A stretch of DNA of 64,000 nt from Autumnicola sp041679265 (GTDB lineage: Bacteria > Bacteroidota > Bacteroidia > Flavobacteriales > Flavobacteriaceae): positions 248,001-312,000 of the forward strand of contig NZ_JBGFSM010000001.1 in the NCBI RefSeq assembly GCF_041679265.1, given 5' to 3'. The position numbers and the translations under genes were made by a program. Under the pieces are notes generated by a model. It saw only the letters and a program-made list of their open reading frames with translations. It searched no databases and was not told where the DNA came from. The first letter of the stretch is position 1, and every line of letters begins with the position of its first letter. This document shows, piece by piece, positions 17,261 through 25,466 of this stretch.

Positions 17261-17393
17261 TTCACTTCTCACTTCTCACTTTTCACTTATCACTTTTCAC
17301 TTTTCACTTCTCACTTTTCACTTCTCACTATTCACTTTTCACTTTTCACTTCTCACTATTCACTTTCCACTTCTCACTATTCACTTTTCACTA
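17261..17393. repeat. Tandem heptamer array, 19 units of NTCACTW
   Basis: The stretch consists of exactly 19 uninterrupted 7-bp units. TTCACTT is commonest, with variants CTCACTT, CTCACTA, ATCACTT, TCCACTT and a final TTCACTA. Two higher-order blocks (TTCACTT, CTCACTA pairs) recur toward the right end, as expected from slippage. The last three bases are the complement of the TAG stop of the GDPD gene, so the array abuts that coding region directly. Variable unit number between strains is expected. Confidence 0.92.
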
Positions 17394-18077
17394 CAACCTG
17401 TCCGGAAAATCTGAAATAATGCCATCTACCCCAAATTCCTTCATTCTGGCAATGGTTTCGGGTTCATTAACCGTCCACACATTTACCTTGAATCCTTTCG
17501 CCTGTGCCTCCACCACATTTTCACGTGTAATTATCCCTGCGGAAGGATGAATAGCTGAAGCGTTGAGCTTTTCTCCTAAATTTATGGCTTCAGCGAGGCT
17601 GGCTTTGCTTAAAATACCAATAGGGATTTGCTCATCGTATTTTCTAACTTCAAAAAGTTCATTCTTCTGAAAGCTGGAGAGGATAAAATCTTTATACTCC
17701 CAACTTCCAGTTTTAATATGCTCCTGTACTATATCGCAGACCGCCTGGGCGGTATTCAATCCTTTTAATTCTATATTAATGGCACATTTGCCTTCTATAA
17801 GTGCCAGCACTTCTGTAAGCAGAGGGATCTTAAATTCCCTTTCTATCTTTAAGGTTTTGAGATATTCCCAACTCTTAGCGGCAACTTCTCCACTTACATT
17901 TGTAGTACGGTCTAGGGTGAAATCGTGCATAACCACAATTTCGCCTGAAGCGCATCGGTGCACATCAATTTCTACCATATCCACTCCAAAAGCGATAGCT
18001 TTTGCGATGCTCTCCAGGGTATTTTCAGCAAGATGCCCTTTAGCCCCGCGATGTCCAATTTTAATAACTGAATTCAT
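17391..18077 (-). CDS. Glycerophosphodiester phosphodiesterase
   Basis: This 228-residue protein is a minimal GDPD TIM barrel without a signal peptide. Catalytic and metal residues are in GHRGAKGHLAENT near residues 8-20, VEIDVHR near 36-42 and VMHDFTLDRTT near 49-59, and the late VNVWTVNEPE motif near 198 is typical. It hydrolyses glycerophosphodiesters to glycerol-3-phosphate and an alcohol, probably in the cytoplasm. Its stop codon is formed by the last unit of the heptamer array, so array slippage could in principle alter the 3' end of the message but not the protein. Confidence 0.92.
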   Translation of the reverse strand: MNSVIKIGHRGAKGHLAENTLESIAKAIAFGVDMVEIDVHRCASGEIVVMHDFTLDRTTNVSGEVAAKSWEYLKTLKIEREFKIPLLTEVLALIEGKCAINIELKGLNTAQAVCDIVQEHIKTGSWEYKDFILSSFQKNELFEVRKYDEQIPIGILSKASLAEAINLGEKLNASAIHPSAGIITRENVVEAQAKGFKVNVWTVNEPETIARMKEFGVDGIISDFPDRL

Positions 18078-18262
18078 CTCACAAAGGTATCTATTTAGCT
18101 GAAAAGCTACCGGATTTCAGGAAATTTTGAAAAGTTTATTTAGAAATACTTAAGACCACTTAACATTTTATTTAAGGAATGCCTTCTTATTTTTAATGTT
18201 GCACAACCTTCAGCTATAATACAGGCAGGTTAAGCTCTATTAAATTATAAATATTTGAAGCT

Positions 18263-19111
18263 ATGACACAATCAAAAAATTTTCCGCAGCAGGACCAGAG
18301 CCAGCCGGGAGATCAAAATAAGATGCATCCAGAACCGGAAATCATCAGAAAAAATTATAAAGGAAGTGAGAAGCTAAAAGGAAAAACAGCTTTTATCACA
18401 GGTGGAGACAGCGGAATTGGCCGCAGTGTTGCCGTTCATTTTGCACGAGAAGGTGCAGCTATTGCCATAATTTATCTTGAAGAAGACGATGATGCGCTGG
18501 AAACTAAAAAGATGGTGGAAAAGGAAGGACAAAAATGTTTAATTATTGAAGGCGACCTTAAAAATGAAGATTTTTGCAAGCAATCAATCCAAAAATGTCT
18601 TTCAGAATTTAATAAAATTGATATCCTGGTAAATAATGCCGCGGTGCAGTTTCCGCAAGAAAATATAGAGGATGTTACCACAGACCAGATGAAGGAGACT
18701 TTTGAAACAAATATTTACCCGTACTTTTATCTTGTAAAAGAAGCATTGAAGCACCTTAAGAAAAACAGCTGTATAATTAACACCACCTCTGTCACCTCCT
18801 ATCGCGGCAGCTCCCATTTGCTGGATTACTCCAGTACCAAAGGCGCCATTACCACTTTTACAAGGTCGCTTTCCAAAATGTTGGTGGATAAAGAAATAAG
18901 GGTTAATGCCGTAGCGCCGGGGCCAATCTGGACGCCGCTTATCCCATCCACTTTTGATGATATTAAGGATTTTGGCAAAAAAGTTCCTATGGGCAGGGCG
19001 GGGCAACCTTCAGAAGTTGCACCCGCCTATGTTTTTCTCGCTTCAGAGGATAGCAGTTATATTACAGGACAGGTAATACATGTTAATGGTGGTGAACAAA
19101 TTGGAGGTTAA
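18263..19111 (+). CDS. SDR family oxidoreductase (YghA/general stress protein 39-like)
   Basis: The 282-residue protein has a hydrophilic N-terminal tail with QDQSQPGDQNKMHPEPE, typical of the YghA/GSP39 subgroup. The NAD(P) loop GGDSGIGRSVAVHFA lies near residues 47-61, the NNAA motif near 124, and the catalytic YSSTK with an upstream Ser near 176-195. It reduces or oxidises small carbonyl or alcohol substrates, and members are often stress induced. It precedes yetF and SemiSWEET genes on the same strand with a 48-bp gap. Substrate is not known. Confidence 0.9.
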   Translation: MTQSKNFPQQDQSQPGDQNKMHPEPEIIRKNYKGSEKLKGKTAFITGGDSGIGRSVAVHFAREGAAIAIIYLEEDDDALETKKMVEKEGQKCLIIEGDLKNEDFCKQSIQKCLSEFNKIDILVNNAAVQFPQENIEDVTTDQMKETFETNIYPYFYLVKEALKHLKKNSCIINTTSVTSYRGSSHLLDYSSTKGAITTFTRSLSKMLVDKEIRVNAVAPGPIWTPLIPSTFDDIKDFGKKVPMGRAGQPSEVAPAYVFLASEDSSYITGQVIHVNGGEQIGG

Positions 19112-19159
19112 CCATACTTTCTTCTTACCTTGTTCTACAACTTAATTATTTAGTATTCT

Positions 19160-19681
19160 ATGGAAGAATGGTTTAATACCCGCTGGGAATCTATCGCAGC
19201 TATTGCAATAAATGCTGTGGGCATTTACATTGCCATCATTATTTTAACGCGTATTTCCGGGAAACGCAGCTTCTCTAAAATGTCCAGTTTTGACTTTGCA
19301 ATTACAGTTGCTATTGGATCCATGGTTGCTTCTACGGTCCTCTCAAAAGCGGTTACTATTTCCCAGGGTATTGCTGGGTTATGCCTTATCTATGGAATGC
19401 AGATGTTTGTAGCATTTTTAAGAAGGTTTAAAGGAGTAAGTAACGCAGTAGATAACACTCCTTTACTTCTTATGGACGGCCGTGAAATTTTAAAGGAGAA
19501 CCTTAAAAAAGCCAAAGTTACTGAAGGTGACCTCCGTTCTAAACTAAGGGAGGCCAATGTCCTTAACCTATCCCAGGTAAGAGCGGTAATTTTTGAGGCC
19601 ACGGGCGATATTTCTGTCTTACATAGCCAGGATAAAAACGAGCAATTTGAAGAATGGCTAATAAGTGATGTAAACCGTTAA
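19160..19681 (+). CDS. YetF/DUF421 family membrane protein
   Basis: This 173-residue protein has three N-terminal membrane helices (within residues 12-95) and a C-terminal cytoplasmic domain. The subgroup-defining segments are GKRSFSKMSSFDFAITVAIGS near residues 34-54 (split across helix 2) and the later LRSKLREANVLNLSQVRAVIFE stretch. DUF421 proteins such as YetF have been tied to spore or stress physiology in Bacillus but have no clear biochemical role. The gene is separated from SemiSWEET by 2 bp, indicating an operon. Confidence 0.88.
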   Translation: MEEWFNTRWESIAAIAINAVGIYIAIIILTRISGKRSFSKMSSFDFAITVAIGSMVASTVLSKAVTISQGIAGLCLIYGMQMFVAFLRRFKGVSNAVDNTPLLLMDGREILKENLKKAKVTEGDLRSKLREANVLNLSQVRAVIFEATGDISVLHSQDKNEQFEEWLISDVNR

Positions 19682-19683
19682 TT

Positions 19684-19950
19684 ATGCTTGCCTGGACAGA
19701 TGTATTGGGAATTGTTGCGGGGATTTGCACCACTGTATCTGTTATTCCACAAATTAAAAAAGCCTGGAAAACCAAAAAGGTTGAAGATGTCTCTCCTTTA
19801 ATGTTTGGAATATTACTGTTAGGAGTTTTTCTTTGGGTGGTTTATGGATTCACCCAGAATGATCTTCCTATTATTGCTACTAACGGTGCGTCCCTCGCTT
19901 TAAACGGGCTTATGCTTTACCTGATGGTGAGGTACAGGAAAAAGAAGTGA
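19684..19950 (+). CDS. SemiSWEET-type sugar transporter
   Basis: An 88-residue, three-helix membrane protein with the PQ-loop SemiSWEET pattern: TVSVIPQIKKAWKTKKVEDVS near residues 19-39 (the PQ motif) and a central VYGFTQND segment near 57-64. SemiSWEETs dimerise to form a small sugar facilitator in the inner membrane. It follows yetF by 2 bp. The convergent neighbour begins one base after the stop. Substrate is unknown; the family call is firm. Confidence 0.9.
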   Translation: MLAWTDVLGIVAGICTTVSVIPQIKKAWKTKKVEDVSPLMFGILLLGVFLWVVYGFTQNDLPIIATNGASLALNGLMLYLMVRYRKKK

Positions 19951-20388
19951 TTAGGCCATCATAAAAACTACTGCTGCAGTAATTCCAAACAGGATATGAG
20001 CCACCAGTAACTGGATAAAAAAAGACCTCAGCTCTATATTTGGAGGATCTGTATTAATGGCAAACATGGTTTTCCAGCCACCAATTCCTACAATTCCGGC
20101 AAAAAAACCGAAAACCGCACCACTCAGGATGGAGGTTTCCACAGAAAAGTTATTCCAGATCCACTCAAAAATAAGTACAAATGCCAGCCCTATGGCAAAA
20201 TGGATAATCCAGCCCAGCACATTATTTTTTCCCACCTTAAGAGGTATTGTGGATGCACTGCTGGAAAGTTGGTTTAAAAGCTCCGGGGGCTTAAACTGTG
20301 AATGTCTAACTGCTGCACATATATAGGTAAAAATAGTCATTACTGCAGTAGCAGTAAAAGCGGATAAAAGAATTAGCGCAATATTCAT
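19951..20388 (-). CDS. Hypothetical four-helix membrane protein
   Basis: The 145-residue product has about four membrane segments (approximately residues 4-26, 60-80, 90-108 and 124-144). A conserved-looking GWIIHFAIGLAF and FGFFAGIVGIGGWK suggest a real membrane protein family of Bacteroidota. I do not recognise a function. It converges with the SemiSWEET gene with no intergenic space. Frame length, a clean ATG and host-like composition support it as a gene. Confidence 0.75.
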   Translation of the reverse strand: MNIALILLSAFTATAVMTIFTYICAAVRHSQFKPPELLNQLSSSASTIPLKVGKNNVLGWIIHFAIGLAFVLIFEWIWNNFSVETSILSGAVFGFFAGIVGIGGWKTMFAINTDPPNIELRSFFIQLLVAHILFGITAAVVFMMA

Positions 20389-20560
20389 TTACTTGTGGGA
20401 TTACAGGCTAATTTAAAGCATTAAAGTAACGCATATAGCTACGGCTCTTAACGCTAAAGCTTTACAGTAGTTAATCTTCATTAAAATACCACTAAGATAT
20501 TCTTAAAGAATTTCCATCAGAGGGAACAACATTTTAAATTTAATAAAAATTCACTCGAAA

Positions 20561-21271
20561 ATGTTGACAAAGGAAATAAAAACGCAAAAAGAGCAGCTTT
20601 CTGTTGATAAATCTAAAGATATTTCTGAAAAGAAAATGGAACAGGAATTTCAGGATTTCATTATAAAAGATAATCATCCATGCGTAATGGCGCAGACTGT
20701 TTTTAGCATGGACCATGTAGATTTTCATGCCTACGAAAATTTTGGGTCTAAACAAGCAGCAAGGGAAATTCTTCGTGACCTTAAAATCTATATTGACAAT
20801 TATGATTTTGAGTCTAACGATTTCTTTACTTTCATGGCTGCTTTTAAAGGTCGTAAAAATTTTACAGAAGAGCAGTTTGAGCAATTGCTGTGGAAGCAGT
20901 TGCAGTTTCTTCATGAGACAGATGACGCTGCATGGGATCCCAATGTAAGTAAAGATCCTGAGAGTGAAAAATTCAGCTTTAGTCTTGGCGGCAAAGCTTT
21001 TTACATGGTGGGGCTGCATCCAAACAGTTCAAGAAAAGCGAGACAAAGCCCGTTTCCCACTATTGCTTTTAACCTACACTGGCAGTTTGAAAAGTTAAGA
21101 GATATGGGGACTTATCAAACCGTGCGCGACAAAATAAGAGAACGGGATACAGAACTTCAGGGAAACATAAACCCCATGTTGGAAGATTTTGGAAAAAATA
21201 GCGAGGCCCGGCAATATAGTGGAAGAAAAGTTGGTGAAGAATGGAAATGTCCGTTTCTTAATCAGAAATAA
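20561..21271 (+). CDS. YqcI/YcgG (GntA-like) heme-dependent N-hydroxylase family protein
   Basis: This 236-residue protein matches the YqcI/YcgG family along its length: HPCVMAQTVFSMDHVDFHAYEN near residues 36-57, the FEQLLWKQLQFLHETDD segment near 105-121, GLHPNSSRKARQ near 150-161 and the ending ARQYSGRKVGEEWKCPF. The family includes GntA, a heme-dependent N-hydroxylase of the guanitoxin pathway, and related amino-acid N-oxygenases. So it may hydroxylate a nitrogen of arginine or another amino compound. It heads a plus-strand run with paiB, two LigD-domain genes and a DUF1989 gene. No guanitoxin genes are near, so the substrate is open. Confidence 0.85.
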   Translation: MLTKEIKTQKEQLSVDKSKDISEKKMEQEFQDFIIKDNHPCVMAQTVFSMDHVDFHAYENFGSKQAAREILRDLKIYIDNYDFESNDFFTFMAAFKGRKNFTEEQFEQLLWKQLQFLHETDDAAWDPNVSKDPESEKFSFSLGGKAFYMVGLHPNSSRKARQSPFPTIAFNLHWQFEKLRDMGTYQTVRDKIRERDTELQGNINPMLEDFGKNSEARQYSGRKVGEEWKCPFLNQK

Positions 21272-21276
21272 GCATA

Positions 21277-21897
21277 ATGTACCAACGGGACAAATATAAG
21301 AAGACAGATAAAAAATATATTTTTGATTTTATAAATAAACATCCCTTTGCCACGTTAGTTTTACAAGGAGAGCGCCTGCTGGCTACTCACATTCCTGTAC
21401 TCCCAAAGGGAAATGCGGAGCATTTTGTTCTTCATGGCCATATTGCCTGGAACAATGAACAATACCCCTATTTAAAAGACGGCCTGGAAGCCCTTTTGAT
21501 TTTTCATGGTGCACAGGGTTATATTTCTTCTTCCTGGTACAGAGAGAAGGACATAAGCACATGGGACTATTCGGCCATACATGTAAATGTTAAACTAAAA
21601 TTGCAAACTAGAAAAGAGCTGGAGGAATCTCTGGAAATCCTTGTTTCTCATTTTGAAAAGGATCAGGAAAATCCTCTTTTATACAAAGACCTTCCGGAAG
21701 ATATGCTTAAGCAACATTTACCAATAATTAAAGGATTTTGGGGAGAACCTGTGAAAATTGAAGCGGTCGCAAAATTGCATCAGGGTTTTGAAAAAGAAGA
21801 TTTGAAATTAATAACCCAACATTTAGAAAAGACCAAAGACTCTAGCTGCCTGGCATTAAAAAAGGATATAGAAAAGGAAAACCAGCAATTGCTCTAA
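21277..21897 (+). CDS. paiB: PaiB-type FMN-binding protein
   Basis: The 206-residue protein matches the PaiB family, which folds like FMN-binding split barrels. The N terminus has YQRDKYKKTDK and DFINKHPFATLV, and the middle has IFHGAQGYISSSWYREKDISTWDYSAIHVN, here noted as two parts around residues 70-99. In Bacillus paiB lies with paiA and affects sporulation and polyamine-related traits; here no paiA is nearby. It starts 5 bp after the GntA-like gene and 11 bp before the LigD phosphoesterase gene. A redox partner role for the N-hydroxylase is a guess. Confidence 0.88.
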   Translation: MYQRDKYKKTDKKYIFDFINKHPFATLVLQGERLLATHIPVLPKGNAEHFVLHGHIAWNNEQYPYLKDGLEALLIFHGAQGYISSSWYREKDISTWDYSAIHVNVKLKLQTRKELEESLEILVSHFEKDQENPLLYKDLPEDMLKQHLPIIKGFWGEPVKIEAVAKLHQGFEKEDLKLITQHLEKTKDSSCLALKKDIEKENQQLL

Positions 21898-21908
21898 AAT
21901 ATCTTGTT

Positions 21909-22529
21909 ATGGCAACAAAAAGTTTTTTAGAAAGGTACCGCGACAGGAGAGATTTCAATGTTTCTTCTGAACCTTTTGGTGATCCCGAAATCGCCAGGGG
22001 AAAAAAGGACATTTTTGTTATACAAAAACATGATGCCACCAATTTACATTACGATTTCCGGCTTCTTGTAAAAGGGGTATTAAAAAGCTGGGCCGTGCCT
22101 AAAGGTCCATCTACAGATCCTGATGAAAAACGACTGGCTATAACTACTGAAGATCACCCCATAGAGTATGCCGATTTTGAAGGGATTATTCCTGAAGATC
22201 AATATGGAGGAGGAACAGTTATGGTATGGGATGCCGGGACCTATTCGATAAAAAAGAAAGATGCTGAAGGCCATATTATCCCTCTGGAAAAGCAATTGAA
22301 GGAAGGGCATGCAAGCTTTCTCCTGAATGGTGAGAAAATTAGGGGTGGGTATAGCCTCATCAGGACTAAAAAAGGGAAGAATGAACAATGGCTGCTTATA
22401 AAATCTGATGATGAGGAAGCAGATGCCAGAAGAAATCCTACCAGTACAGAAAATAAATCTGTGCTTACCGGAAGAACAATGGAACAGATCAAGAAAGATT
22501 CAGAAGAAAATGGCAACCAGAAAGGATAA
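21909..22529 (+). CDS. LigD-type 3'-phosphoesterase domain protein
   Basis: A 206-residue stand-alone version of the LigD phosphoesterase (PE) domain that cleans 3' ends in bacterial non-homologous end joining. Active-site motifs are visible: KHDATNLHYDFRLLV near residues 39-53, HPIEYADFEGIIPEDQYGGG near 81-100 and YSLIRTKKGKNEQWLLIK near 143-160. The C-terminal KSVLTGRTMEQI resembles the linker that in fused LigD leads into the ligase domain, but the frame stops shortly after. The polymerase-domain gene starts inside the last 20 bp in another frame. No ligase domain or Ku gene is in the window. Confidence 0.9.
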   Translation: MATKSFLERYRDRRDFNVSSEPFGDPEIARGKKDIFVIQKHDATNLHYDFRLLVKGVLKSWAVPKGPSTDPDEKRLAITTEDHPIEYADFEGIIPEDQYGGGTVMVWDAGTYSIKKKDAEGHIIPLEKQLKEGHASFLLNGEKIRGGYSLIRTKKGKNEQWLLIKSDDEEADARRNPTSTENKSVLTGRTMEQIKKDSEENGNQKG

Positions 22530-23424
22530 GGAAGAATTTGAGTTTGAAATTACCAAAAGGGAAAAAATATTTTTCCCGAAGGAAGGTTATACCAAAGGCG
22601 ATCTTATTGATTATTATGAAAAAATAGCTGAAGTTATGCTGCCGCACCTTCAGGAGCGGCCAATCACCATGTTGCGCTTTCCGAACGGCATAGAAGATAA
22701 ACGCTTTTTTCAAAAAGACGAACCCGATTATTTTCCGGATTGGATCCATACTACCGAAATCGAGAAACAGGATGGCGGAACCACCTGCTATGTGCTTTGC
22801 AACAATAAATCCACCCTTATTTATCTTGCCAATCAGGCTTGTATTACTCCGCACATCTGGCTGAGCAAAAAAGACCAGCCTGATTTTCCGGACCGGATGG
22901 TTTTTGACCTGGATCCTTCAGAAGATAATTTTAACGAGGTAAAGAGAGCCGCGTTAATTTTTAAGGAATTTCTCGAAGAAAAACTAAACCTGCCCGTTTT
23001 CCTTATGACTACCGGTTCAAGGGGATTGCATGTAGTAGTCCCACTAAAACCGGAGAAAAACTTTGATGAAATTAGAGCATTTGCTCAGGAAATCGCACAT
23101 TACCTCGAAAAAAAGCATCCGCAGGAATTTACCACTGCTGCAAGAAAAAACAAACGTGGAAATAAACTTTACCTGGATGTTGCCAGGAACGGTTTTGGGC
23201 AAACCACAGTGGCTCCTTATGCAGTAAGGCCTATTGCAGGCGCACCGGTTGCCACGCCAATTGAGTGGGAAGAATTATCTTCGCTGGATTCCTCTCAAAA
23301 ATATACAATTAAGAACATTTTCCGCAGGATGGGCAGGAAAGAAGATCCATGGAAAAAAATTACGGCAAAAGCAGTTACTTTAGATTCCGCAGAAAAAAAA
23401 TTAAAAGAACTTTCAGCAAAATAA
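22510..23424 (+). CDS. LigD-type primase-polymerase domain protein
   Basis: A 304-residue stand-alone LigD polymerase (AEP primase) domain. The metal-binding motif VFDLDPSEDNF is near residues 135-145, and MTTGSRGLHVVVPL near 168-181 and KRGNKLYLDVARNGFGQTTV near 216-235 complete the active site. It adds nucleotides during end joining. I chose the ATG at 22510 because the protein homology begins with EEFEFEITKREKIFFPKEGY; a longer frame upstream would run inside the phosphoesterase gene. It overlaps that gene by 20 bp. The ligase domain normally fused to these two is absent here. Confidence 0.9.
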   Translation: MATRKDKEEFEFEITKREKIFFPKEGYTKGDLIDYYEKIAEVMLPHLQERPITMLRFPNGIEDKRFFQKDEPDYFPDWIHTTEIEKQDGGTTCYVLCNNKSTLIYLANQACITPHIWLSKKDQPDFPDRMVFDLDPSEDNFNEVKRAALIFKEFLEEKLNLPVFLMTTGSRGLHVVVPLKPEKNFDEIRAFAQEIAHYLEKKHPQEFTTAARKNKRGNKLYLDVARNGFGQTTVAPYAVRPIAGAPVATPIEWEELSSLDSSQKYTIKNIFRRMGRKEDPWKKITAKAVTLDSAEKKLKELSAK

Positions 23425-23433
23425 CAAACTACC

Positions 23434-24015
23434 ATGACCCAGATTATTGAAAAGCAAACAGGCGCAGCATTTAAAATAAAAAAAGGACAAAAGCTAAAGG
23501 TTACAGATCCTAAAGGCCAACAGGTAAGCGATATGGTGTTGTTTAATGCCGAAGACAAAAGGGAGAAGATTTCCAGCGGGAAAACGCTGGATTTTGAGGA
23601 AAGTATTCTTATTAGCCGCGGCAATTTTTTATGGAGCAACCGCAGCCGGAAAATGATGAAAATTCTTGAAGACACTAACGGCCGCAATGACTTTCTTCTT
23701 GCCCCCTGCAGTCCTGAAACTTTCCAGATTATGTATAACAATCCTGGGTACCACCCGAGTTGTTTTGAAAACCTCTATACCAATTTGAAAAAATATAATA
23801 TTGAACCCGATGATATCCCCACCGCTTTTAATATTTTTATGAATGTTCAATTTAATACTGAGGGCAAAATAAGTGTAGATCCACCTTTGAGCAAAGCGGG
23901 GGATTTTGTGCTTTTTGAAGCGCAGATGGATCTTATTATTGGTTTAACCGCATGTTCTGCTGAAGATAGCAACAACGGCAGCTTTAAGCCTATTCATTAC
24001 GAAGTTATTGATTAA
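23434..24015 (+). CDS. DUF1989 (urea carboxylase-associated/carboxyguanidine deiminase-like) protein
   Basis: The 193-residue protein matches DUF1989: KVTDPKGQQVSDMVLFNAED near residues 27-46, LWSNRSRKMMKILEDTNGRN near 67-86, APCSPETF near 92 and the ending CSAEDSNNGSFKPI. Two members of this family (CgdA/CgdB, formerly urea amidolyase-associated proteins) act on carboxyguanidine in guanidine degradation. This one is in the group often called urea carboxylase-associated and stands with a GntA-like N-hydroxylase gene four genes upstream. A role in nitrogen-rich small-molecule metabolism is inferred. The 3' end overlaps terC by 11 bp. Confidence 0.85.
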   Translation: MTQIIEKQTGAAFKIKKGQKLKVTDPKGQQVSDMVLFNAEDKREKISSGKTLDFEESILISRGNFLWSNRSRKMMKILEDTNGRNDFLLAPCSPETFQIMYNNPGYHPSCFENLYTNLKKYNIEPDDIPTAFNIFMNVQFNTEGKISVDPPLSKAGDFVLFEAQMDLIIGLTACSAEDSNNGSFKPIHYEVID

Positions 24016-24718
24016 CCGCCTTTTTACGGTATCGCATATTGAGCATTTCTATGGCAAGAGAGAAAAATACCGCAAAGTAGATGTAGCCTTTGGGCACATG
24101 ATAATGTGCTCCTTCTACAATAAGCATTACCCCAATCAGGATTAAAAAGGACAGCGCCAGGATTTGAATAGTGGGATGTTTGTTTACAAAATCCCCTACA
24201 GTTTTGGCAAAAATCATCATAACCACAATAGAAATAATTACGGCTATGATCATTAATAGTAATTCTTCAGTAAGACCTACCGCGGTAAGAATGGAATCGA
24301 ATGAAAAGATGATGTCCAGCATTACAATTTGAAGGATAGCATACCCAAAAGAGTTTACCTGCTTCACTTCCTTTTCTTCCTCCTGCCCTTCAATTTTATG
24401 ATGAATCTCCAGGGTACTTTTAATAAGGAGAAAGATACCTCCGGCAATTAAGATAAGATCTCTCCAGCTGAGATCAAATCCGGAAATAGTTAGAACTGGC
24501 TGGGTAAGGCCTATAATCCATGTAATACTAAGCAAAAGCAAAACCCGCATAACCAGTGCTGCGGAAAGGCCTCCGAGACGTGCCTTTTTTTGCTGATCCT
24601 GGGGCAACCGGCCGGCAACAAGAGAGATAAAAATAATATTATCTATCCCGAGTACAATTTCCATAAAAGTCAAGGTAAGCAAAGCTACCCAGGTATCGGG
24701 TTGTAAAAACATTTCCAT
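24005..24718 (-). CDS. TerC family integral membrane protein
   Basis: This 237-residue protein has about seven membrane helices and the TerC motifs EIVLGIDNIIFISLVAGR near residues 21-38 and MLDIIFSFDSILTAVGL near 133-149, each with acidic residues thought to handle metal ions. TerC proteins are linked to tellurite resistance and, more generally, manganese export and metal loading of exported enzymes. There is no other ter gene nearby, so this is likely the metal homeostasis version. The 3' ends of terC and the DUF1989 gene overlap by 11 bp. Confidence 0.9.
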   Translation of the reverse strand: MEMFLQPDTWVALLTLTFMEIVLGIDNIIFISLVAGRLPQDQQKKARLGGLSAALVMRVLLLLSITWIIGLTQPVLTISGFDLSWRDLILIAGGIFLLIKSTLEIHHKIEGQEEEKEVKQVNSFGYAILQIVMLDIIFSFDSILTAVGLTEELLLMIIAVIISIVVMMIFAKTVGDFVNKHPTIQILALSFLILIGVMLIVEGAHYHVPKGYIYFAVFFSLAIEMLNMRYRKKAVNQ

Positions 24719-24778
24719 AAGATAAGAGGCTTAAATACCTCCTAAAAGTAGAAAAATTGCAGAAAATAGAAATTGCTT

Positions 24779-25276
24779 TTAGCTCAACTTTATCTTTTCG
24801 TTCAGTTGCAGTTCCAGAGCCTCTATCCTATTTCTGTAGAAATGGTTCTTTTTTTCCAGATCGTTCAATCTTTCCAAAATCGTCTCATTCTGCTCCCTAA
24901 AAATTTCTCCTCCATAGAATCCCGCTAATCCTGCAAAGATGATAATGACCCAGAAGGTATAGTTGCGCAACAAATCACCCACTTCTATATATTTATCTTC
25001 CAGCCCCAGAAATTCTATTTCCTCAATAAAATTCTGAAGATATTTTTCAGCCTTCCTTCTACGCAGTTTTTTCTTTTCATTAGAATCCAATCCCTCGTAG
25101 AAATCTGGATCATCATTCAAATTTTCCAGCAATGACACTTTACCTGCAGCGCTTTTAGGAAAAATATTTAAAATTATAGGAATCACTCCTGCCAGCCACT
25201 CTTCCCGTGAAACCAGTGGATCCCAGATTCTTCTTTTCTGAAATTCCAGTACCGCTTTGGCCTTGGTTCTTGTCAT
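24779..25276 (-). CDS. Hypothetical protein with one membrane helix and C-terminal coiled coil
   Basis: The 165-residue protein is hydrophilic and basic in its first 100 residues. A single hydrophobic segment follows (YTFWVIIIFAGLAGFYGG near 106-123), then a coiled-coil-like tail with regular Leu/Ile (residues 128-162). I do not recognise the family. It stands alone on the minus strand with host-like composition. No signal peptide is seen. Confidence rests on a long clean frame and protein-like composition. Confidence 0.7.
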   Translation of the reverse strand: MTRTKAKAVLEFQKRRIWDPLVSREEWLAGVIPIILNIFPKSAAGKVSLLENLNDDPDFYEGLDSNEKKKLRRRKAEKYLQNFIEEIEFLGLEDKYIEVGDLLRNYTFWVIIIFAGLAGFYGGEIFREQNETILERLNDLEKKNHFYRNRIEALELQLNEKIKLS

Positions 25277-25466
25277 TGAATTTCTTTAAACATGGATTAG
25301 AATAACGTAGACGAATGTAAGAAAATACTTCAATTTTAAGAAATGTTTAATATTTTTTACTTAAAAGTTTTACTTTCCGTGCTATCCATACAATTTAATT
25401 TCCTTTAACCCGGGAGATCCCCGGGAGCAGGTGTCCAATTTTTATTACTTTAGAATAAAAACCTGA

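Noticed and set aside
22408..22509. Longer start for the LigD polymerase gene
   Set aside because: The extra 34 codons run inside the phosphoesterase gene and have no similarity to polymerase N termini.
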